Notes under the pieces: model-generated | What the model was told of the DNA's origin: nothing | The model's input: only the letters and a program-made list of their open reading frames with translations | The model's database searches: none | In this document: positions 15,749-22,514 of the stretch, in pieces | Position numbering within the stretch: position 1 is the stretch's first letter | Layout: the number at the start of each line of letters is the position of its first letter | DNA from: an uncultured Clostridia bacterium | Lineage (GTDB): Bacteria > Bacillota > Clostridia > TANB77 > CAG-508 | Direction of reading: 5' to 3' | NCBI GenBank assembly: GCA_934155625.1 | Contig: CAKPHD010000014.1 | Span: forward strand, 1 to 34,553 | Length of the DNA: 34,553 bases | Position numbers and translations under genes: made by a program

Positions 15749-15757
15749 ATTATATCA
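15749..15757 (-). promoter_or_regulatory. Extended -10 element of the DeoR gene
   Basis: On the minus strand TGATATAAT is a perfect extended -10 with no strong -35. Transcription would start near 15743, leaving a short leader to the ATG at 15728. The operator at 15785-15802 lies just upstream. Confidence 0.4.
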
Positions 15758-15784
15758 TTTTTTATCTTATAATAATCTAATTTT

Positions 15785-15802
15785 TACCACATTAAAGAGG
15801 TG
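15785..15802. promoter_or_regulatory. Palindromic operator copy between DeoR and the NERD-like gene
   Basis: TACCACATTAAAGAGGTG. The left half is identical to the perfect copy at 19055-19063 and the right half has two differences. It lies in the 135-nt divergent gap between the DeoR gene (minus) and the plus-strand block. Confidence 0.6.
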
Positions 15803-15863
15803 TTTTTTTAACTTAAGCCCTTACATAACAAACTAAAATATAAATAAAGTGAGGTAATTATAT

Positions 15864-16487
15864 ATGTACACAGTTTTATACACGATACTTATCGTTCTTA
15901 TTATCATTTATGGTTTTAAAGCCTACCAGAATTATCCATCCTACAAGAATTCAATTCTTCCTACGCTATTTCCAAATTATTTAGAATTTTTTTGGCGCAT
16001 GTTTATTCGAAAAGATGCATCGAATAGTTCTTATTTAAACAAGAGCATTGGAAATCACAAGCTTTCATTTGCGACAATCGAAAACAGACAGCATCAAGTC
16101 ACTTCTAAATTCGTTCTTTTCTTCTACAATAAAGGAATCACAATCGTTGAATATTTATATTATCCAGGTACGTATTCTGGTAATGATGAAGATCGTTCTT
16201 GGATGATTAAAAACAACAATAAGAAGATTCGTATCACGAATCCGATTCATGAGTTACAAACATATAAGAATCGAATTCAAAAAATGCTTGATGACGTGCA
16301 AATATCATCTGTGATTGCCGTTACAGATGATTCTGAAATCGATAAGATTCAAACGCAAACATTATGTTGCAAATATACGGATGTCATTACGACTCTAAAC
16401 AATATTCAATGTGAACATAATTTAAATGAGGATGAAATCCAAAATATGTTTAATTCTTTCAATCAAAAACGATCAACATTATCATAA
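15864..16487 (+). CDS. Membrane-anchored protein with a degenerate NERD-like domain
   Basis: The 207-residue protein starts with one hydrophobic segment (about residues 3-20), then a basic cytoplasmic part. Residues about 75-175 resemble a NERD (nuclease-related) domain. The core reads KGITIVEYLYYPGTYSGN, then W and later NPIHELQTYKNRIQKML, where NERD proteins normally have G-h-h-V-h-E-h-K, a Gly-rich turn, W and NP..Q. The catalytic-type E-x-K is altered to E-Y-L, so nuclease activity is doubtful. It has a GTGAGG site 9 nt before ATG and lies 105 nt before the IolC-like gene with no clear terminator between, so it could be read together with it. No link to sugar metabolism is evident. The domain call is by pattern only. 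Confidence 0.5.
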   Translation: MYTVLYTILIVLIIIYGFKAYQNYPSYKNSILPTLFPNYLEFFWRMFIRKDASNSSYLNKSIGNHKLSFATIENRQHQVTSKFVLFFYNKGITIVEYLYYPGTYSGNDEDRSWMIKNNNKKIRITNPIHELQTYKNRIQKMLDDVQISSVIAVTDDSEIDKIQTQTLCCKYTDVITTLNNIQCEHNLNEDEIQNMFNSFNQKRSTLS

Positions 16488-16592
16488 CTTACTCATAATT
16501 AAATCATTTTTTACCATATATATGCTCATAATCTTTTATTTATTCCTGTTTTTTCAAGTGTATTCTTAACATAGACAAATGGAGGTAATTTT

Positions 16593-17615
16593 ATGAAATA
16601 CTTAAACTTTGATACCAACCGTCCCTTCGACTTAATTTTATTAGGGCGTGTTGCGATTGATTTGAATCCAGCTGTAAGTGAGGGATTTAAACCATTAAAA
16701 AATGTTTCTCATTTTGAAAAATATGTTGGCGGAAGTCCTGCAAATATTGCTTGCGGAGTCACTCGTCATGGTATGAAGGCTGGTTTTATTGGCAAAGTAT
16801 CGGATGATCAATTTGGTGATTTTGTGACTGACTACTTTAATGAACATAATATTGATACAAGTCATATCACGCGTTGCACTCATGGCGAAAAGCTTGGACT
16901 TACTTTTACTGAAATGTTGTCGAGCACAGAAAGCAGTATTTTAATGTATCGAAACTGCATCGCTGACTTACAACTATCTGTTGATGATATTAATGAAGAT
17001 TATATTGCGAGTGGAAAAGCATTATTAATTAGTGGTACGGCATTGGCCGAAAGTCCTAGTCGTGAAGCTGCACTTAAGGCAGTGATGTTTGCGAAGAAAA
17101 CCAAAACACCAATCATTTTTGATATTGATTATCGTGAATACAATTGGAAAAATGAGGATGAAATTTCTATTTATTATTCTACTGTTGCGAATGAAGCCGA
17201 TATTATCATGGGTTCAAGACAAGAGTTCGATTTAACAGAAAGATTGATTCAGCCTAATATGACAGATGAGGAAACCGCAAAATATTGGCAGGCAAAAAAC
17301 GCAAAGGTTGTTGTCATTAAACATGGCATGAAAGGTTCTACAGCTTATCTAAACAATGGTGAAAGTTATTCAATCAAGCCTTTCCCTGTTAAATCTAGAA
17401 AAGGCTTTGGTGGAGGTGATGGTTATGCCTCTGGATTCTTATATGGTATCTATCAAGAATGGCCTATGATTGATTGTTTGGAATTTGGTAGTGCAGAAGC
17501 GAGCATGATGGTTCGTTCAAATAACTGTTCTGATGATTTACCAACCACAGAAGAAGTTAAGCAGTTTATCAAAGAAACAAAAGAACAATACGGCGAAATG
17601 ATTGCACGTATATAG
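16593..17615 (+). CDS. iolC: IolC-like 5-dehydro-2-deoxygluconokinase (PfkB family)
   Basis: The 340-residue PfkB/ribokinase-fold sugar kinase resembles IolC. The N terminus reads DLILLGRVAIDLNP, then the substrate motif GGSPANIACGVTRHGM and IGKVSDDQFGDFV. The C-terminal catalytic/anion-hole motif is FGGGDGYASGFLYG, where PfkB enzymes have GAGD; the catalytic Asp is kept. IolC phosphorylates 5-dehydro-2-deoxygluconate on C6 with ATP, before aldolase cleavage. An IolB-type isomerase (19157) and a class II aldolase (9816) that could act on either side of it are both in the window. It starts with GGAGG and is followed after 9 nt by an alcohol dehydrogenase whose AGGAGG overlaps its stop codon. 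Confidence 0.85.
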   Translation: MKYLNFDTNRPFDLILLGRVAIDLNPAVSEGFKPLKNVSHFEKYVGGSPANIACGVTRHGMKAGFIGKVSDDQFGDFVTDYFNEHNIDTSHITRCTHGEKLGLTFTEMLSSTESSILMYRNCIADLQLSVDDINEDYIASGKALLISGTALAESPSREAALKAVMFAKKTKTPIIFDIDYREYNWKNEDEISIYYSTVANEADIIMGSRQEFDLTERLIQPNMTDEETAKYWQAKNAKVVVIKHGMKGSTAYLNNGESYSIKPFPVKSRKGFGGGDGYASGFLYGIYQEWPMIDCLEFGSAEASMMVRSNNCSDDLPTTEEVKQFIKETKEQYGEMIARI

Positions 17616-17624
17616 GAGGTTACT

Positions 17625-18773
17625 ATGTCTAGAGATTTTATTGTTCCAAAACATATTATTACAGGAGAAAATGCATTATCTGAAGCCAGTCTAAATTATG
17701 GAAAAAAAGCTTTGATTGTAACAGATCCTGTAATGGTTCAATTAAAAAATGTGGATAAAGTTACACAAAAATTAGATCAAGACCATATTGAATATTCTAT
17801 CTTCTCTCAAATCACAGGTGAACCTACTGATTTAATGATTGAAAAAGGTGTTGAACAATATAGAGCTGAGGATTGTGATTTCTTAATTGCGATTGGTGGT
17901 GGAAGTCCAATCGATTCTATGAAAGCCATTGGGGCTGTAATCACAAATGGACAAGAAATTGATGATTATTTGGGAAAAGAAATCACAATTGAAACACCAG
18001 GCATGGTCGCCATTCCTACAACGGCTGGTACAGGTTCAGAAGCAACTCAATTTACTATCATCACAAACACAAAAAAAGATATAAAAATGTTACTAAAAGG
18101 AACTGTCCTTATTCCAGATTTAGCTATTATTGATCCTCAATTTACATTGAGTGCTCCAAGTAAAATCACAGCCGCAACGGGACTTGATGCCTTATGTCAT
18201 GCCGTAGAGTCATATACATCAAAAAAAGCACAGCCTTTATCTAAATCCTTTAGTGTATCGGCTGTTAAACGTATCTTGAAATATTTGCCAATTGCGTATG
18301 CAGATGGAAGTAATGTAAAGGCTCGTGAAGAAATGTCAATTGCTGCCTTAGAAGCAGGTATCGCATTCAACAATGCTTCTGTTACCATTATTCATGGCAT
18401 GTCACGTCCAATCGGTGCTTTATATCATATTCCGCACGGATTAAGCAATGCTATGTTAATCAAAGAATGCTTCTCATTTGCCTTAGATGGTGCTTATTCT
18501 GAATTTGGTACATTGGCTAAAGAAGTGGGCGTTGCCGCTTTAGAAGATTCGGATAAAGAGGCTTCTGAAAAACTTCTAAAAGCTATGGTGGATTTAGTTG
18601 AAACATGTCATGTTCAAACTTTACAAGAATATGGTGTGAATAAAGAAGATTTCTTAAATCATATTTCAAAAATGGCAAAAGATGCGATGGATTCTGGTTC
18701 CCCGGCAAATACAATTAAGGATTGTACGCAAAAAGATCTAGAAGATATCTATAAAAAAGTCATAAATGCATAA
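17625..18773 (+). CDS. Iron-containing alcohol dehydrogenase
   Basis: This 382-residue group III alcohol dehydrogenase has AIGGGSPIDSMKAIG (nucleotide binding), PTTAGTGSEATQF and DALCHAVESYTS. The metal region is HGMSRPIGALYHIPHG. It would reversibly reduce an aldehyde with NAD(P)H. It is tightly coupled to the IolC-like kinase. If that pathway ends in malonate semialdehyde, this enzyme could reduce it to 3-hydroxypropionate, replacing the usual dehydrogenase IolA; that is an inference from context. It is the third metal-dependent alcohol dehydrogenase in the island, and each belongs to a different subgroup. A bidirectional terminator follows immediately. Confidence 0.85.
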   Translation: MSRDFIVPKHIITGENALSEASLNYGKKALIVTDPVMVQLKNVDKVTQKLDQDHIEYSIFSQITGEPTDLMIEKGVEQYRAEDCDFLIAIGGGSPIDSMKAIGAVITNGQEIDDYLGKEITIETPGMVAIPTTAGTGSEATQFTIITNTKKDIKMLLKGTVLIPDLAIIDPQFTLSAPSKITAATGLDALCHAVESYTSKKAQPLSKSFSVSAVKRILKYLPIAYADGSNVKAREEMSIAALEAGIAFNNASVTIIHGMSRPIGALYHIPHGLSNAMLIKECFSFALDGAYSEFGTLAKEVGVAALEDSDKEASEKLLKAMVDLVETCHVQTLQEYGVNKEDFLNHISKMAKDAMDSGSPANTIKDCTQKDLEDIYKKVINA

Positions 18774-18797
18774 AAAGAAGCGAAAGCTTCTTTTTTT
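18772..18797. terminator. Bidirectional terminator
   Basis: Stem AAAAAGAAGC / GCTTCTTTTT with a GAAA tetraloop (18782-18785). A T run follows on the plus strand and an A run on the other side. It ends the kinase-dehydrogenase operon and the small convergent membrane protein gene. Confidence 0.85.
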
Positions 18798-18993
18798 AAT
18801 ATATTGGGATTAAAGCTAGTACAACCGCAACACCTAATAAACCAATTGCAATCTTATGCATAACCTCTTCCTTTTTTGTATATGCATTATCCGGTTGTGT
18901 TTGTTGTCTTTTTGTGAACTGCATGCGCACATAACACATCATTATTAATCCTGCAAAGCCTAAGACATATGTAATAATTTCTTTTATTGACAC
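18796..18993 (-). CDS. Small two-helix membrane protein of unknown function
   Basis: The predicted 65-residue protein has two hydrophobic segments (about 5-22 and 46-64) joined by a polar, basic loop (QFTKRQQTQPDNAYTKKEE). It starts at a GTG with AGAGG 7 nt upstream and stops at the shared terminator, so it looks like a real small gene despite its size. I do not recognise a family with confidence. It is divergent from the second iolB gene and convergent with the alcohol dehydrogenase. Both ends are probably membrane-embedded with the loop exposed. No functional inference is made. Confidence 0.6.
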   Translation of the reverse strand: MSIKEIITYVLGFAGLIMMCYVRMQFTKRQQTQPDNAYTKKEEVMHKIAIGLLGVAVVLALIPIY

Positions 18994-19054
18994 AATTATT
19001 CCTCTTTTCTACTTCAATTATATATAGAGTAATAGCTAAGAAAATAATTTTAAC

Positions 19055-19072
19055 TACCACATTAATATGGTA
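19055..19072. promoter_or_regulatory. Palindromic operator upstream of iolB copy 2 (best copy)
   Basis: TACCACATTAATATGGTA is an almost perfect palindrome. A further half-site TACCACAATTAAAA follows at 19078-19091. It lies about 85 nt upstream of the iolB copy 2 start. It is the strongest example of a motif also seen at 12262, 14886 and 15785. Confidence 0.7.
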
Positions 19073-19156
19073 AATATTACCACAATTAAAATCTATTTTA
19101 TTTTATTATTGTTCTTTTTTTCATTTTATAATTTGTTTGAAAGTGAGGAACTACAT

Positions 19157-19942
19157 ATGATGAATTATATTAAAAGTACAAGTAGCGAAATCGAACTAAC
19201 AAATCGTACAGATCTATATCCTGATATGATGTTATACTCATATTTGATTCGCCCTAGCAAAGGAGATGTCAAACATTTTTATAGTGAAGATAAAGAAACT
19301 TTGATTTTGTTGCAAGAAGGATCACTAACATTAAAATACGAAGGCAAAGAAGCCACAATCACTCGTGGTAATGTGTTTGATGATGCTCCTGTTGGATTAC
19401 AATTCAACAAACAAGTCGCAGTTGAAGTTATTGCGAACGAAGATAGTGAGTACCTATGTTTCCAAACTGAAAATGACAAGACTTATCCTACCACTTTATT
19501 CAACAAAGATAATGTAGTTGTTGTAGATCGTGGAGCAGGACAATGGAACGAATGTGCTACTCGTAATGTTCGTACAATGGTGGATTATAAAATCAATCCT
19601 AACAGTAACATGGCGTTTGGTGAAACAGTAAACTACCCAGGTAAATGGAGTACATTTATCCCACACTTACATGATCAACCAGAACTATACTACTATCGTT
19701 TCAATCGTCCTGAAGGATTTGGTGCAAGTTTCTATGGAGATAACGTTTACCAAATTAAAGATAGAAGTTACATCTGTGTAACAGAAAAATTAGCCCACCC
19801 TCAAGTTACTGCTCCAGGATACGCAATGAATTATTTCTGGATCATTCGTCACTTCGACGACAATCCTTGGACTGGTGCAGAAAATGTTAAAGAACATGAA
19901 TGGCTACTAGATCCTAATTGTAAAATCTGGCCTGAAAAATAA
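19157..19942 (+). CDS. iolB: IolB-like 5-deoxy-glucuronate isomerase, copy 2
   Basis: The 261-residue double cupin of the KduI/IolB family would convert 5-deoxy-glucuronate to 5-dehydro-2-deoxygluconate, the substrate of the IolC-like kinase. Metal ligands are visible in IPHLHDQPELYYYRF (H-x-H, Glu) and KLAHPQVTAPGY (His). It shares GFGAS, the HPQ-TAPGY segment and the W-I-RH...NPW ending with copy 1, while the N-terminal cupin is much more diverged. The reading frame is open from 19067, but I chose ATG 19157 because GTGAGGAA is 8 nt upstream. The earlier part is hydrophobic low-complexity sequence overlapping the operator. It is probably controlled by that operator and ends at a terminator. 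Two IolB genes in one island suggest different substrates or duplicate function. Confidence 0.83.
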   Translation: MMNYIKSTSSEIELTNRTDLYPDMMLYSYLIRPSKGDVKHFYSEDKETLILLQEGSLTLKYEGKEATITRGNVFDDAPVGLQFNKQVAVEVIANEDSEYLCFQTENDKTYPTTLFNKDNVVVVDRGAGQWNECATRNVRTMVDYKINPNSNMAFGETVNYPGKWSTFIPHLHDQPELYYYRFNRPEGFGASFYGDNVYQIKDRSYICVTEKLAHPQVTAPGYAMNYFWIIRHFDDNPWTGAENVKEHEWLLDPNCKIWPEK

Positions 19943-19950
19943 TATAAGCA

Positions 19951-19990
19951 AAAAGCTGTAATGTATCAATTTAAACATTACAGCTTTTAT
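19951..19990. terminator. Bidirectional terminator after iolB copy 2
   Basis: A 14-bp perfect stem, AAAAGCTGTAATGT (19951-19964) / ACATTACAGCTTTT (19975-19988), with a 10-base loop. T-rich on the plus strand and A-rich on the other side. It can end both iolB copy 2 and the long minus-strand operon whose last gene stops at 20120. The roughly 130 nt between that stop and this stem show no convincing gene. Confidence 0.85.
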
Positions 19991-20119
19991 TTGAATTCCT
20001 TAAAAAGATCCTTTGCCAACTTAGGAAGATTGTCTTATCTTTCTAAACTGAAAAATCATTTTATAATGCTATCTTAAACCATATAATTTAAGCTCTTATC
20101 CAGGCATAACTGCTCAAAT

Positions 20120-21169
20120 TCATTTCTCATAGATATAACTCTCCATATATTCATGGAAATTTTCATCTACCGTGTCATACAAATCTATACCGCGATCATG
20201 ACACATTAATTCACCTAGTACTTGTAAAACAGTTAAATATTCAAAAGAAACAAACAATGAATCTTCAATAAATGGATAATTGAAATCATGTTCTGCTACT
20301 TTATTCTGAGATATCAAGTATGTAGTAGCATCTTTATGCTCTTTTAAATATCCTAACAAACGAATCATACGATCTAAATGTCTTGACTGATTTCCTAAAG
20401 CTAAGATAAGTGTACTCTTATCAATACCATGATAAATACCGTGCATAAACTCTTCTAACTCATAATAACGAACACAGCATTGCACGGTTTCTAATATTTT
20501 CAAAGCCCCTTCTATTGCTGCAGGAATACATTTATCATACCCAATCACAATAATATTCTTAAACTCTTTTAAACTGTCTTTTTCACTTGTGTACCATTGT
20601 TTTGTTGCCTTCGCAATATTCGGGATCAAATCAATTGTGTTTAATATTCTTGAAGTCCATTTTTCAGAATTTTCTTTAGACAATTCTAAAAACAACATTA
20701 AAATCGCAATCACACTACAATAATAACCCTTTGTCTTTGGTCCTATATCTTCTTCTACTTCAATTTTCAAAAAACTATCTGCATGTGCTGTTATAGGAAC
20801 ATCCTTTTGTGCAGAACAAGCCAAAGTTAAACATCCCATTTCTTTGGCCTTATCTAAGGCTTGAATGGTAGATGAAGATTGTCCTGCTTGAGATATCCCA
20901 ATTACTAGTGCATTGTCTTCAACAATATCTGTATTATCCACAAATTCCATCGCATATACCGCATATACAGGAATATTCATTAATTTTTCAATTGGATTTA
21001 TACATGATAATGCAGCTGAATAACTTGTTCCAGATGCAACCAAATAAATATGCCCTATCTTTTTATTTTTTACATATTGTATGCAATCTTCATTATTCCG
21101 TTTTGATTTTTCAATTACTTCACGAATAGCCTCTGGAGTTTCCATAATATAATCATACATATCTTTCAT
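20120..21169 (-). CDS. SIS-domain sugar isomerase/deglycase (GlmS C-terminal-like, GfrE-like)
   Basis: The 349-residue protein has two SIS domains, like the isomerase half of glucosamine-6-phosphate synthase but without the glutaminase part. The N terminus MYDYIMETPEAIREVI is typical. SIS1 includes LVASGTSYSAALSC and GISQAGQSSSTIQALDKAK, and SIS2 includes IVIGYDKCIPAAIEGALKILE followed by YELEEFMHG. Enzymes of this type act as deglycases on phosphorylated Amadori compounds or as amino sugar phosphate isomerases. With a mannose-family PTS and a second FrlB-like SIS protein, the pair resembles GfrE and GfrF of the Salmonella fructoselysine/glucoselysine operon. It is the last gene of the operon, 4 nt after the HAD gene. 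Confidence 0.8.
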   Translation of the reverse strand: MKDMYDYIMETPEAIREVIEKSKRNNEDCIQYVKNKKIGHIYLVASGTSYSAALSCINPIEKLMNIPVYAVYAMEFVDNTDIVEDNALVIGISQAGQSSSTIQALDKAKEMGCLTLACSAQKDVPITAHADSFLKIEVEEDIGPKTKGYYCSVIAILMLFLELSKENSEKWTSRILNTIDLIPNIAKATKQWYTSEKDSLKEFKNIIVIGYDKCIPAAIEGALKILETVQCCVRYYELEEFMHGIYHGIDKSTLILALGNQSRHLDRMIRLLGYLKEHKDATTYLISQNKVAEHDFNYPFIEDSLFVSFEYLTVLQVLGELMCHDRGIDLYDTVDENFHEYMESYIYEK

Positions 21170-21173
21170 AGTA

Positions 21174-21824
21174 TTAATCCTCCAACATAGAGATTACTTC
21201 ATATAAACTTTTCTTAATATATGATGCATTATCTTTATCTTTGTTTGTAGGTGCATTTATAGATGGAATCATTACAACTTTAATCCCTGCATCATGTGCT
21301 GCTTGTACCCCATATCCTGTATCTTCTAAAACCATTACTTGATTTGGATCACAGCTTACAGCTTTTAAAACTTTTTGATAAATCTCAGGGTTGGGTTTTC
21401 TCTTTGTTACTTCATCTCCACAAAGAATATATTCAAATCGATTAATCAAGCCCAATTTTGTTAATCTTTTGATTGTCGCATCCCTAGACGTTGTAGTTGC
21501 TACTGCTTTACGAATATTTTTATTCTCTAAAACATCTAGTAATTCAGTTACTCCTGGCATCAATTCAATGTCATTTTCCAAATATTCAGTACCTACACTG
21601 CGAGCAATATCTAATAATTCCATACGGTTTTCAACATCTGATAATTCATTATTCAATACTCTTTCAACATCACTACCTGAAATTCCAACAACCTTACTAA
21701 ATACCTCTGCAAATTTTGGAACCCCATATTTAGCAGCTACATCTTTCCAAGCTTTTCTCCATAAAAATTCAGTATTTAATAACAAACCATCCACATCAAA
21801 TATAATCATTTTTGGATTTTCCAT
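21174..21824 (-). CDS. HAD-superfamily hydrolase, beta-phosphoglucomutase-like
   Basis: The 216-residue HAD protein has all four motifs: DVDGLLLNTE (nucleophile Asp), TTTSRDAT, KRKPNPEIY and LEDTGYGV. A helical cap lies between residues about 20 and 85. Such enzymes are sugar phosphatases or phosphomutases. In this operon it could dephosphorylate a sugar phosphate that accumulates from PTS import or deglycase action. I start it at ATG 21824 because GAGGAG lies 7 nt upstream; an in-frame GTG at 21839 would put this site inside the gene. It begins 1 nt after the YitT stop and ends 4 nt before the deglycase start, so translation is probably coupled. The exact substrate is unknown. Confidence 0.85.
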   Translation of the reverse strand: MENPKMIIFDVDGLLLNTEFLWRKAWKDVAAKYGVPKFAEVFSKVVGISGSDVERVLNNELSDVENRMELLDIARSVGTEYLENDIELMPGVTELLDVLENKNIRKAVATTTSRDATIKRLTKLGLINRFEYILCGDEVTKRKPNPEIYQKVLKAVSCDPNQVMVLEDTGYGVQAAHDAGIKVVMIPSINAPTNKDKDNASYIKKSLYEVISMLED

Positions 21825-21825
21825 T

Positions 21826-22464
21826 TTATATCTCCTCACAATCTAAATATGTCAAATGACATTTTTTCAACACCAAAGTACATAAATCTAAAGCTACGCT
21901 TGTTATTACTGTATAAAGCATTCCGTAAATAAAAGCTAAAGCTTCTTTAAACACAAATATCGAAAGTAAAACAACAATCCCATCAATCACAAATGCCAAT
22001 AATCCAAAAGTCATTTTTGGTCTTTTCTTTTTAATGGCAGCAATTATAAAATCTGTTCCTCCCGTTGATGAACCTTCATTAAAAATAAGTGAATATCCAA
22101 TGCCCGCTGTTAAACCTGCTAATATAGCAGCTAATAAACGATTACCATGGTACACCGGTAAATTACAAAGCACATAGTCAATAAACAAAGAACTAATTAC
22201 CATCGTTTTTACTGAGTATAAGAAGAATAATTTTCCTAATGAATGAAATGTAAATAATATAATTGGAATATTAATTAAGATTGTCGCAAGTCCAATAGGA
22301 ATGTTCACCAAATAATTTGCCATAACTGCAAGACCATTCACTCCTCCAGGAGCAAAGTCAGCAGCTACCGCAAAACAAACAATACTAACACCTATAAAAA
22401 CAGATCCAATTAAATCGTATATCATCATAAAAATCATTTTTTTCATATATAGTCCCATTTCCAC
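21826..22464 (-). CDS. YitT-family membrane protein lacking the DUF2179 domain
   Basis: The 212-residue membrane protein has about six hydrophobic helices. It shows the YitT signatures DFAPGGVNGLAVMANYL and GSSTGGTDFIIAAIKKK. Full-length YitT proteins of about 280 residues carry a C-terminal cytoplasmic DUF2179 domain. Here the protein ends soon after the last helix (LKKCHLTYLDCEEI), so that domain is missing although no frameshift is evident. The start is uncertain: GTG at 22464 or ATG at 22446, neither with a strong ribosome site. It lies between the MATE transporter and HAD genes. YitT proteins are presumed transporters of unknown substrate; a link to deglycase products is speculation. Confidence 0.78.
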   Translation of the reverse strand: MEMGLYMKKMIFMMIYDLIGSVFIGVSIVCFAVAADFAPGGVNGLAVMANYLVNIPIGLATILINIPIILFTFHSLGKLFFLYSVKTMVISSLFIDYVLCNLPVYHGNRLLAAILAGLTAGIGYSLIFNEGSSTGGTDFIIAAIKKKRPKMTFGLLAFVIDGIVVLLSIFVFKEALAFIYGMLYTVITSVALDLCTLVLKKCHLTYLDCEEI

Positions 22465-22514
22465 AATTAAATATATAAATCTATTTTCATAGACATTTAG
22501 AATAATGATTTCGA

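Noticed and set aside
19067..19156. Upstream extension of iolB copy 2 as a signal peptide
   Set aside because: The hydrophobic stretch overlaps the operator and has no ribosome site, while a good site precedes ATG 19157.
20074..20130. An 18-codon ORF on the minus strand after the last deglycase gene
   Set aside because: It overlaps the upstream stop, has no good ribosome site and no recognisable content.
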